Shown here: positions 5,613 through 12,895 of the stretch, piece after piece
How positions within the stretch are numbered: position 1 is the stretch's first letter
Layout of the letters: each line of letters opens with the position of its first letter
Assembly: GCA_030602675.1 (NCBI GenBank)
Contig: JAUVZH010000009.1
Coordinates: forward strand, 1 to 20,428
Direction of reading: 5' to 3'
Length of the DNA stretch: 20,428 bases
Origin: Candidatus Heimdallarchaeota archaeon
Lineage (GTDB): Archaea; Asgardarchaeota; Heimdallarchaeia; JABLTI01
Notes under the pieces: generated by a model
Told to the model about the DNA's origin: nothing
The model's input: the letters and a program-made list of their open reading frames with translations, nothing else
Databases searched by the model: none
Translations under genes and position numbers: made by a program

Positions 5613-7370
5613 ATGTATTGTTTATGTATGGGTATGAAAATGTCAAAACTATTGTACTCTCAAGAAAAAAAAGAAAGAGGTTCAAAATTAATCATATACG
5701 CAAATGGAACAATAGCTTTGCAAAGTAAAACTTCAAAATATGGTATGCATATTCCATCAGGACTGTATAGGTGGAAAAAATTACCGAAAAGGAAAACTGA
5801 TACCGAGTTAAATGTTTTTGTTGATTTTTGGTATAAAGAAAACCAATTTGAGAAAGTGCAATGCGTCATTTATCATAATAATTACGAATGCTACATACGA
5901 CCTTTTAGCGATGAGATTCAAGAAGAAAGTATTTTACAACTAATGAAAGAGAATGCTATTCTTAAATGTATAATACCAGAAAAAGTAGATGATATTCAAC
6001 AACTTCCTTCAACTAATTATTTTAATCGTGCATTAAGTTTGACTGAACAAATAATTCTGCCTGATATAGAGACCTTAAATTTAATCACATTAGGTGGTAT
6101 GCAAAAAACAAAATATGAAATTTTTTCAGATAATGAAATGAATCTTTTCTTTAGGTGTAGTGGAAAAGTAGACAGAAAAGGAGTATTAGTTTTATCTTCA
6201 GAAATCGCCAGATTTATTCAAGATTGGTTCAAGAAAGAGAACCTTTGCTTGTGTTCAATTAATAATCAACTACCATTAGTTTTACCTTTAACAAATCGTA
6301 GGAGAAATTCTACTACAAAAATCTACAAAGAATTAAACACTCCCTATTATGGAGATCCAAAAGAGGTTACAGTTTATTTCTCAATCTTGAACTCTCAGTT
6401 AACTGAGCATGCAAAGAAGGATTTACAATTGAAATCCCTTCTTAGCGAAAAGGATTACAATATTCTTGCTCTCAAATCCAATTTACGAGTCAGTAACCAT
6501 TATAACAAGGAATTTGAGAATCAACTAAGAGATTTCATAGATAAAGCTTTTAGGAGTAATAAGGATTCACTGGTTTTATCTGAGGTTGAACTCATTCTTA
6601 CCGATGATGAATTTCTGTTAACTGGTTGGGATAAAAATCGATTTGATTCCTTAATATATCATCAAGGGGGTATCTCTGATTATTTAGCATTAATTGAAAT
6701 CAAAACCTCTATCGAACCCTCAAATAAATGTGGAATAATAGAAAGCGCGATTGCTAAGCTATACCATCTCAGAAAACGCATAAACAAGAAAACTATCATT
6801 CCAATACTCGTTATCAATGAAGATGTATTCTATAAAGGTAAATTGGTTACCAGAGAATATGGAAACTTGTGTAATATCATCTTAATTGGTCAGATTGAAT
6901 TAGCTGAATTGATAAAGAATCCCTCTAAGCTTCATGATAGAATAAAACAATATCTTGATAGTCAAAACTCTAAGCAATCACATATACCATCTAAATTACG
7001 AACCGTTTATGCAGTGTCTGAAGGTTCTGATTTTGAAAACAAAATAAAACAACAATTACTTGCTGATGGTTACAAAGTTAACTCAAACGTAATTTTCAGA
7101 ATTCAGTATAAGCACATGGAAATTGACCATGTAGCAACTAAACAAAGTGAGAAAATACTTGTTAGTTGTAAAGACCATTGGAAAATGAAATCAAAATGGA
7201 AAATTCTTTCTAAACTATCTGAAATTTTGAATCTTATTGTTTTAAGAAAAGCATTACTTGGATTCTCAAAAGCTCGATTATATGTGAGAATTCATCCAAA
7301 TTTAAAAGATAAAATCACTAAGATTTTGAACAGCAAAGAAATTACAGAAGTAGATATTTCTATAGAATGA
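5613..7370 (+). CDS. Large protein with two PD-(D/E)XK nuclease-like domains
   Basis: About 585 residues, not a recognised family over its full length. The N-terminal 300 residues show no clear motif. Around residues 340-365 is a nuclease-like core: RFDSLIYHQ, then LALIEIKTS (Asp ... Glu-Ile-Lys). A second core near 465-520 reads GSDFENKIKQQLLADGYKV ... MEIDHVA ... ILVSCKDHWK, close to the Mrr/restriction-endonuclease-like fold, but with Ser where the second acidic residue is expected before Cys-Lys. Start is ambiguous among ATGs at 5613, 5628, 5634 and 5640; 5613 fits leaderless transcription from the palindromic TATA box, while MSKLL at 5640 is a plausible alternative. The stop lies two bases from the CCA end of the convergent tRNA-Arg. 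A defence or element nuclease is inferred. Confidence 0.7.
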   Translation: MYCLCMGMKMSKLLYSQEKKERGSKLIIYANGTIALQSKTSKYGMHIPSGLYRWKKLPKRKTDTELNVFVDFWYKENQFEKVQCVIYHNNYECYIRPFSDEIQEESILQLMKENAILKCIIPEKVDDIQQLPSTNYFNRALSLTEQIILPDIETLNLITLGGMQKTKYEIFSDNEMNLFFRCSGKVDRKGVLVLSSEIARFIQDWFKKENLCLCSINNQLPLVLPLTNRRRNSTTKIYKELNTPYYGDPKEVTVYFSILNSQLTEHAKKDLQLKSLLSEKDYNILALKSNLRVSNHYNKEFENQLRDFIDKAFRSNKDSLVLSEVELILTDDEFLLTGWDKNRFDSLIYHQGGISDYLALIEIKTSIEPSNKCGIIESAIAKLYHLRKRINKKTIIPILVINEDVFYKGKLVTREYGNLCNIILIGQIELAELIKNPSKLHDRIKQYLDSQNSKQSHIPSKLRTVYAVSEGSDFENKIKQQLLADGYKVNSNVIFRIQYKHMEIDHVATKQSEKILVSCKDHWKMKSKWKILSKLSEILNLIVLRKALLGFSKARLYVRIHPNLKDKITKILNSKEITEVDISIE

Positions 7371-7372
7371 AT

Positions 7373-7481
7373 TGGCGGGTACGGCCAGATTTGAACTGGC
7401 GACCTCCTCTTACTGAACTACAAAACTCATCTTGTAGTTTCTCCGCAGGGAGGTGCATTATCCAAGCTATACTACGTACCC
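7373..7481 (-). tRNA. tRNA-Arg (anticodon GCG) with a 31-nt intron
   Basis: Read on the minus strand: acceptor GGGTACG/CGTACCC, D-arm GTAT/ATGC with GG in the loop, anticodon stem starting CCTC/GAGG, loop CTGCGG, variable AGGTC, T-arm GCCAG-TTCAAAT-CTGGC, discriminator G, encoded CCA. The intron at 7412-7442, after position 37, contains an AACTACAA/TTGTAGTT hairpin, as expected for the archaeal splicing endonuclease. One mismatch (C31-A39) remains in the anticodon stem. A20, C35 and G36 agree with arginine identity. Exon boundaries are assigned by eye. The gene points at the nuclease gene stop with only two bases between. Confidence 0.85.
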
Positions 7482-7503
7482 TGCTTTTCCTCCTCTTACT
7501 TTC

Positions 7504-7515
7504 TTTATAAAAATA
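7504..7515 (-). promoter_or_regulatory. TATA box for tRNA-Arg
   Basis: On the minus strand TATTTTTATAAA lies 23-34 bases upstream of the tRNA 5' end (7481), the usual archaeal TATA position. Confidence 0.5.
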
Positions 7516-7550
7516 TGTATTTTGGTTATTTAATTCCTATTTGGGAGCTC

Positions 7551-7578
7551 AGCGGTTCGAATCCGCTCACGTCCGCCA
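7551..7578 (+). pseudogene. tRNA 3'-end fragment A
   Basis: Complete T-arm AGCGG-TTCGAAT-CCGCT, 3' acceptor strand CACGTCC, discriminator G and CCA. The 5' two thirds of a tRNA are missing: the upstream bases do not form D or anticodon arms, and a GGACGTG 5' acceptor was not seen. This is the usual scar (attR) left when an element integrates into a tRNA gene 3' end. Confidence 0.8.
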
Positions 7579-7587
7579 ATTCTTTTA

Positions 7588-7637
7588 AGAAATGCTTATT
7601 TTTATTAGAAACATTGTTTTTTGAGGAAAAGGAAATG
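7588..7637 (+). repeat. Cassette promoter/start repeat, copy 1
   Basis: This 50-base segment, running from AGAAATG to the ATG of the four-TM gene, aligns without gaps to 8572-8621 with five mismatches by eye. It contains a TATA-like CTTATTTTTATT (7595-7606) and a GAGG/AAGG ribosome-binding site. It begins 9 bases after the CCA of fragment A. Confidence 0.85.
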
Positions 7638-8480
7638 AATAAAAAGAGTAAAACTAAATCTAAAAAAGTTTCAGAAAAAATAACAAACATAGAATTATAT
7701 CAAACATCAAATGAAAAACCATGCATGTTAACAAAACATGAACAGCTTCTTTTAGAGGAGTATAAATTAATTAACAATTATATAGCAAGAGGATCCTCTA
7801 CATTTTGGTCACGATTTAGTACTCTATTTTCGATTAATCTTTTTCTTTTTTCAGTATGTTCCTTCTTAATTAAATTATTTCTTGATGTTGATGCATCAGA
7901 TGATATTCCATTACATTGGGGTATCTACATTATAATAATTACATGTTGTATAATTATGGGTAGTGTAATATCTGTAATTTGGTTTTTTGTAACAGAAAAA
8001 AGCTCCGCATTGAATGCCTTATGGAATGATCGAATGCGTATCATTGAAGAAAAATTGAACTCAATGAAAATTCAAACCCTTTTATATGATATTTTTACAT
8101 TGAAAGATGATGAAAAATATAGTAAAAAGGAAAATAGTGATGATGAACTCAAAACAAAAAGTATTTCTTATGATTTTTGTGATAGATTGAGATTAAATCA
8201 AAGAAGCTCAATATCCGCAATTATAAGACATATCCCTTTTACAATATTCTTATTATGGACAATCTTTTTTACTTGCCTAATGATCATAATAGCTATTACA
8301 CTAATTCAAGATTGTACGGAATATTACAATTTATTTTATCTTTTATTAGTAATACCATCAATTGTTTTTGTTTGGTATTTACGAAAAGTTAGAAAAATGA
8401 ATAATACAACAAATGCTGCTAATAATAATCAAATTTCTTCTGAAACCAAAGAAGAATTGACTGAACAAGATAAGAATTAA
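7635..8480 (+). CDS. Four-TM membrane protein of unknown function
   Basis: 281 residues. It has a Lys-rich N-terminus (NKKSKTKSKKVSEK), a helix (LLLEEYKLINNYIARGSSTFW), two TM segments at about 62-85 and 96-120, a charged central loop with Trp-Asn-Asp-Arg (WNDRMRIIEEKLNSM), two more TM segments at about 205-230 and 236-255, and an Asn/Glu-rich tail. The layout resembles small effector-type membrane proteins of defence islands (for example SLATT-like domains), but no family is recognised with certainty. The ATG at 7635 is chosen because GAGGAAAAGG lies just before it; the longer ORF would read through tRNA fragment A. It is the first cassette after that fragment. Confidence 0.7.
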   Translation: MNKKSKTKSKKVSEKITNIELYQTSNEKPCMLTKHEQLLLEEYKLINNYIARGSSTFWSRFSTLFSINLFLFSVCSFLIKLFLDVDASDDIPLHWGIYIIIITCCIIMGSVISVIWFFVTEKSSALNALWNDRMRIIEEKLNSMKIQTLLYDIFTLKDDEKYSKKENSDDELKTKSISYDFCDRLRLNQRSSISAIIRHIPFTIFLLWTIFFTCLMIIIAITLIQDCTEYYNLFYLLLVIPSIVFVWYLRKVRKMNNTTNAANNNQISSETKEELTEQDKN

Positions 8481-8535
8481 ACTAGACATGTAGAGAAACT
8501 TCTAATATCGTTCAGTTATTTACCAAAAGGATATT

Positions 8536-8563
8536 ATCCGTTCGAATCCGCATACACCCACCA
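8536..8563 (+). pseudogene. tRNA 3'-end fragment B (degenerate T-stem)
   Basis: T-loop TTCGAAT, 3' T-stem CCGCA, acceptor strand TACACCC, A and CCA. The 5' side of the T-stem (ATCCG) no longer pairs, so the tRNA-derived part effectively starts at the T-loop. It shares GTTCGAATCCGC with fragments A and C. Confidence 0.75.
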
Positions 8564-8571
8564 TTTATTTT

Positions 8572-8621
8572 AGAAATGCTTATTTAAATTAGAAACTTTG
8601 TTTTTTGTGGAAAAGGATATG
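8572..8621 (+). repeat. Cassette promoter/start repeat, copy 2
   Basis: About 90% identical to 7588-7637, with a TATA-like CTTATTTAAATT at 8579-8590 and AAAAGG before the ATG at 8619. It begins 8 bases after the CCA of fragment B. After the start codon the downstream genes are unrelated. Confidence 0.85.
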
Positions 8622-9335
8622 ACTAAAAATTCTGATGTTATAAAATTTTATGTGGATAGTGATGATGCGTTATTCAAGAAAAAGGAATTAGTTAGAGATC
8701 TTATTAGTGATTCACATTGGCAATCAGATGGTATATACAAAGAAGCTTTACTAAAGGAAATATTAGAGGATAAATTATCAGGAACTAAATATCATGTTGG
8801 ATCTGGTTTTATTATTAATTAAACCCAACAAATAGCATGTAACAAACAAATAGATATTTTGATTTTCGAAAAGTATCCAACTCATGTTTTTAGACACCAT
8901 GGTTTTTACATTGTGGATGCAAGAAGTGTAAGAGCAATAATTGAAGTAAAAACTAAATCTGATGATTACAGCAATTTTGAGAAAGCTATTGTTGACATGA
9001 ATAGAGTGGGAGAATTTCTACAAGAACATGGTATGCCTGTCTACAATCACTTCATAGGTGTATTCGCATATGAAGGTTACAAATCTAAAGAATACAAGAT
9101 AGAATCACTAAAGAAGAAAGTTGAAACGATATTTAATAAAGAGTCTATTCAAAACAAAATAATCTCGCATTATGGCGTTAATTTTATTAATTTGAATCGA
9201 GACATTCTTATCGAACGAAATTATAACAGACTTAGTATTTACAAATTAGAAAAGCAATCATACTCTAATTATAAAGAAAGATTATGTGATTGGTTAATAG
9301 ATTTGAAATACACTACTCCTTTTGTAGGTGGATAG
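8619..9335 (+). pseudogene. PD-(D/E)XK nuclease-like (DUF6602-like) gene interrupted by an in-frame TAA
   Basis: Two stretches in the same frame are separated only by TAA at 8820-8822. The first ends KYHVGSGFIIN; after the stop the frame continues TQQIACNKQIDILIFEKYP ... RAIIEVKTKSDD. Joined, they give a 238-residue protein resembling DUF6602-type nucleases, in which a G-x-G-x-I segment leads to an S/TxQxDIxIxD core and then a VIEVKS core. The catalytic Asp and Glu-Val-Lys lie after the stop; no good initiator or ribosome-binding site is near 8859. The region bridging the stop looks coding. Possible explanations are nonsense mutation, sequence error or read-through. It is the second cassette, after fragment B. 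Confidence 0.75.
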
Positions 9336-9439
9336 GGTCATAGATTTCAAAGTCCGATAGAAGCGGAACCTTTCTTCAAAATTCAATTAACTAAAAATAA
9401 TGAATAAAGAAATCCATTTATATGACCTGAAAGATGATC

Positions 9440-9467
9440 GGCGGTTCGAATCCGCCCACACCCGCCA
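9440..9467 (+). pseudogene. tRNA 3'-end fragment C
   Basis: Perfect T-arm GGCGG-TTCGAAT-CCGCC, acceptor CACACCC, discriminator G and CCA. CTGAAAGATGATC upstream could be the anticodon 3' strand and variable loop: GAAAG would pair with CTTTT of the 5'-like copies at 2542 and 4085, leaving a six-base variable region. CACACCC pairs fully with GGGTGTG of both copies. Confidence 0.75.
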
Positions 9468-9544
9468 TTTCTCAATTAGTCATCTTTTAAATATCTATTA
9501 AACTAATATAATTATAAGAAATACTAGTGTGGGAGATATTATTT

Positions 9545-9874
9545 TTGAGTTATTCAAACTTATCTTTACAAACTGCTTGTGATAAGAATGGGAAAAAAAT
9601 CGGTAAGATAGTTAGCATACATGCTACTACTGACCAAATAACTGTTGCAAAAAGAAGCTTGTTTAGTAGAACAATTACAATAGTTTTTTCACAGAGTGAT
9701 GTTTTAAAACATGATAAAAAGAAACTATGGTTGAATGTTGATAAGGCTGAATTTAATCTTTTTGTTAAACAGAAGCAAGCTCAGATAAATCAGATGTTAA
9801 AATCAGCTAAATTTGCTGAAGCTTCTGGAATGACAAAAGCTATTTCTTATGCTTTTACTTGGGGAAAAGTGTAA
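9545..9874 (+). CDS. PRC-barrel-like small protein
   Basis: 109 residues. The N-terminal half (ACDKNGKKIGKIVSIHA ... KRSLFSRTITIVFSQSDV) follows the PRC-barrel pattern of Asp-x-x-Gly-x-x-Ile-Gly-Lys-Ile plus a later strand that sets the domain boundary. The C-terminal half (VKQKQAQINQMLKSAKFAE) is helical and charged. PRC-barrels occur in RNA-processing and membrane-complex proteins; the role here is unknown. The TTG at 9545 is preferred over the GTG at 9527 because GGGAGAT (9531-9537) lies eight bases before it. It is the last gene of the island, after fragment C, and its upstream region is unlike the two cassette repeats. Confidence 0.6.
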   Translation: MSYSNLSLQTACDKNGKKIGKIVSIHATTDQITVAKRSLFSRTITIVFSQSDVLKHDKKKLWLNVDKAEFNLFVKQKQAQINQMLKSAKFAEASGMTKAISYAFTWGKV

Positions 9875-9959
9875 GCAAAGATGTTTTGGTAAGCTAAAGG
9901 TATATCTTAGAATTCAAATCATTCAGCTTCTGCGATTAATTTTCTTTACAAATCAACAT

Positions 9960-10898
9960 TTATTTCTTCTTTTGCTTTTTTGCCTTTTTACGTTGCTTCT
10001 CTCGTTCCAAACGTTCTTTCTTGTATTTTTTCAACATTAATTTATCTAGTTGTTCATCTGTCAACTCTGGTGGTTTTAGTAGTGGTTCAGGATTTTCTAT
10101 TAGTTCTTTTAGTAAATGTATTGTTGGTCCAGTATAGATTCCAGGAGCCATTCGATCATCAATACTGATTCGTAATTCCATTACTTTTCGAATTTCTATT
10201 TTTTTACTTTCCTTATTAATTACAGGTGCATCATGCATTTTTCCTATAGTTATTAATAATCCTGCAGTTCCTAATTCAAATAGATGATGGTACACTGCAT
10301 CTATCCCTATTGATCCCAAATGAGCAATAAATGCTGTACACCATAATGGCATATCTTTTGTCCAAGAATAGATTGGAATATTGTGTTCATCTGTCCATCG
10401 CATAAGCCAGAAAATAAATCTTATAACCCATCGAGGTAAAGCTCCAAAAAATTTGATATCTTTTTCATTTTTATTTTCACCATGACGAGCCTCATACAAG
10501 TGTTCGGTAACTCTTTTTTGAGCAGTTTCCAACGTATCAAAAGGATCGAATTCGATCATTGCATTTACTTCTTCTCCCCCTTCAGTTTTTTCTTTATTCA
10601 CTACAAAGGAAAAAATAATCTGATTTCTCTGCCATAATCGTCGACCAGAAACAAATCGGTTGACTTTTGGTCGAAGTGTTACTGTTCTTGTTGCAGCTGC
10701 CAAATAAATCTGGAATAATGTTAATTTATCCTTCTCTTCCCGACCTTTATTATATTCTTCTAAAAATTCAAAGGTATGAGTTAGATCTATTTGTGTATCG
10801 TAATAAATTACACTCTCATTTCTTTTATGCATGATATGAAATTCTAATTCATGAAATTTCGAGGTTTTTACTAATTCAGCATCAGGTCTTCTGGGCAT
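9960..10898 (-). CDS. 2-oxoacid dehydrogenase E2 acyltransferase-domain-like protein
   Basis: 312 residues from the ATG at 10898 (a GTG at 10907 is also in frame). It resembles stand-alone CAT/E2-fold proteins that lack lipoyl and E1/E3-binding domains: an RRPDAELV start, KRNESVIYYDTQIDLT, LRPKVNRFVSGRRLWQRNQI, a HLGSIGIDAVYHHLFELGTAG segment, and ISIDDRMAPG where true E2 enzymes carry DHRxxDG. The catalytic His is therefore Asp, and the following Asp is Pro, so ordinary acyl transfer to CoA is doubtful. The C-terminus is a long Lys/Arg tail. A paralogue lies at 19744-20428. A box at about 10915-10925 fits a TATA for a leaderless start. Substrate unknown. Confidence 0.75.
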   Translation of the reverse strand: MPRRPDAELVKTSKFHELEFHIMHKRNESVIYYDTQIDLTHTFEFLEEYNKGREEKDKLTLFQIYLAAATRTVTLRPKVNRFVSGRRLWQRNQIIFSFVVNKEKTEGGEEVNAMIEFDPFDTLETAQKRVTEHLYEARHGENKNEKDIKFFGALPRWVIRFIFWLMRWTDEHNIPIYSWTKDMPLWCTAFIAHLGSIGIDAVYHHLFELGTAGLLITIGKMHDAPVINKESKKIEIRKVMELRISIDDRMAPGIYTGPTIHLLKELIENPEPLLKPPELTDEQLDKLMLKKYKKERLEREKQRKKAKKQKKK

Positions 10899-11096
10899 TT
10901 TGTTCACTTCACTAATTAAACATAACTAACGTGGTTTTTGTTCGTTTATGAGAATAAAATTCTTTCTTGCAATTTCTACTTTAAATAAATTATTTTGTAT
11001 TAGAATTTAAAACGTAATATCTTAAAGTAATAACTAATAACGTATTATAACATGAATTGTGTACTTTAGATGATTTTTGAGACATTGGTGGGAAAA

Positions 11097-12875
11097 ATGG
11101 CTAGACATAGATGTACAGTTTGTAATTATATTTATGATGAGGAAGTTGAAGGTAAGAAATTTTCTGATTTACCTCATTCTTGGACTTGTCCTATTTGTGG
11201 TGCCCCTAAAACAGCTTTTGTTTTGATGGGTTCTAGTAAAATTGATGAGAAAATCAAAACTACTGTTGCTGATAAAATTATTGAGCAACTAGTTGCTTTT
11301 GGTGTTAAACATGTTTATGGTATTCCTGGCGATTCTAATCTTCCTCTAATAAATTCCATTAGAAAAAACGATAATATTGATTTTATTCTTACTAGGCATG
11401 AAGAGACTGCTGCCTTTATGGCTTCAGCTCATGGGAAAATAACTGATAAATTAGGTGTTTGTATTTCCATAGCTGGTCCGGGTGCTACTAACTTAATTAC
11501 CGGGTTAATGGATTCAGCAACTGATCGTAGCCCTGTATTAGCTTTAGTCGGACAGATTCCAGAGGTTTACTTAGGCAGTGAAGCGTTTCAAGAAATTGAT
11601 CAAATAGAGTTGTTTAGACCTTTTTCTGAATATGCAGAAACCATAGCTCGGTCCAATCAAGCTCTTAAACTTACAATGATGGCTGCAAAATATGCTCTTA
11701 AGAAACCTGGCCTGTCAGTTCTAAGTTGTCCAACTGATGTTTTAGCTGAAAAATTAGATGACAAAATAATATTACCCGAGAAACGATTATTTAAGAACGA
11801 AGTTGTTTCTACGGATGAGGAAATAAAGAAAGCAGATGAATTAATAGACGGTTGCAAAAAGCCAGTTGTTTTTGGCGGGTGGGGTGCAAGACATTCTGGT
11901 GATTTATTATTGGAACTAGCCGAGAAACTCAAAGCACCTATAGCAACTACATCTCGAGCAAAAGGAGTTATTCATGAAACATATGACCTTGCTTTAGGTG
12001 TTCTTGGATCAATTGGTAATAAGCATGCTGCTCAAGCAATTAAAGATAGCGATCTCATTATCATCATCGGTTCTGGATTTAGACAAGCAAACCTCGTTCC
12101 TGTAGGGGTTAAAATTCTTCAAATTGACAATGATCCTACTAGAATCGGTAAAACATTTGATGTTAATGTAGGTCTCGTTGGTGATGCAAATCTTATTCTT
12201 AAAAAATTAGTACCATTGGTTAAACAAAAAGAAGAAAATAAGGCGTTTCTGAAGAAAACAAAAACTATGCGAGAAAGCCACTTAAAGGAGCTCGAAGCAG
12301 AATCTAAAGACCTTTCCATTCCAATAAATCCAGGATATGTTATCCAAGCACTTAGGCGTAAACTTGACAAAGATGCTATTATTTGTGTTGATGTTGGTGA
12401 CCACACTTATTGGTTTTATAAGAAGTTTATTTGTGAAGGGCATAAAACCTATCTTAATGCCAATATCGCAAGTATGGGATTTGCTTTGCCTGCTTCCTTA
12501 GTAGCAAAGCTAGAATTTCCTAATCAGCAAGTTATCTGTTTGACAGGCGATGGTGGTTTTGGTATGTTAATGGCTGATTTTACAACAGCCGTAAGAGAGA
12601 AATTAAACATTGTAGTTGTTGTTTTCAATGATGGAGCTCTGAAGAATATTAAGAAGGAACTTGTTCGCGATGGATATCCTGTTTTTGGGGTTGAATTTCC
12701 TAATCCTAACTTTGCCGATTTTGCTTCTTCCTGTGGTGGTTTTGGTATACGAGTAGAAAATCCTAAAGAATTAGATGCTGCTCTTACAAAAGCGCTTAAC
12801 TCCGGGAAACCTTCGATAGTAGAAGTTCTTATAGATTCTAATAAAATGGCTGCTTCAACTAAACGAGTGGACTAA
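11097..12875 (+). CDS. Rubredoxin-TPP enzyme fusion (acetolactate synthase/pyruvate oxidase family)
   Basis: 592 residues from the ATG at 11097; a GGTGGG five bases upstream supports this start over the ATG at 11070. Residues 6-41 are a rubredoxin-like domain: CTVC (6-9) and CPICGAP (31-37). From about residue 55 follows a complete TPP enzyme: IPGDSNLPL, catalytic Glu in LTRHEETAAF (E102), a central domain (FGGWGARHSG ... LIIIIGSGF), and the TPP-Mg motif GDGGFGM ... VFNDG near 480-510. Such enzymes decarboxylate pyruvate-like 2-oxoacids. The family includes acetolactate synthase, pyruvate oxidase and sulfoacetaldehyde acetyltransferase, and the exact reaction cannot be fixed. The rubredoxin suggests electron transfer from the TPP intermediate. 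It appears monocistronic. Confidence 0.85.
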   Translation: MARHRCTVCNYIYDEEVEGKKFSDLPHSWTCPICGAPKTAFVLMGSSKIDEKIKTTVADKIIEQLVAFGVKHVYGIPGDSNLPLINSIRKNDNIDFILTRHEETAAFMASAHGKITDKLGVCISIAGPGATNLITGLMDSATDRSPVLALVGQIPEVYLGSEAFQEIDQIELFRPFSEYAETIARSNQALKLTMMAAKYALKKPGLSVLSCPTDVLAEKLDDKIILPEKRLFKNEVVSTDEEIKKADELIDGCKKPVVFGGWGARHSGDLLLELAEKLKAPIATTSRAKGVIHETYDLALGVLGSIGNKHAAQAIKDSDLIIIIGSGFRQANLVPVGVKILQIDNDPTRIGKTFDVNVGLVGDANLILKKLVPLVKQKEENKAFLKKTKTMRESHLKELEAESKDLSIPINPGYVIQALRRKLDKDAIICVDVGDHTYWFYKKFICEGHKTYLNANIASMGFALPASLVAKLEFPNQQVICLTGDGGFGMLMADFTTAVREKLNIVVVVFNDGALKNIKKELVRDGYPVFGVEFPNPNFADFASSCGGFGIRVENPKELDAALTKALNSGKPSIVEVLIDSNKMAASTKRVD

Positions 12876-12895
12876 TTTGTTCACTCTCTCTTTTT

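Noticed and set aside
7515..7634. N-terminal extension of the four-TM protein (MYFGYLIPIWELSG...)
   Set aside because: It would translate through tRNA fragment A and the promoter repeat; the ATG at 7635 has a ribosome-binding site.
8859..9335. Independent gene starting at the TTG at 8859
   Set aside because: No ribosome-binding site or promoter. The frame before it reads as coding and bridges the stop, so one interrupted gene is the better reading.
4085..9467. Single conventional integrative element bounded by tRNA halves
   Set aside because: No integrase, replication gene or matching att pair was seen, and fragments A and B inside the region have different acceptor strands.
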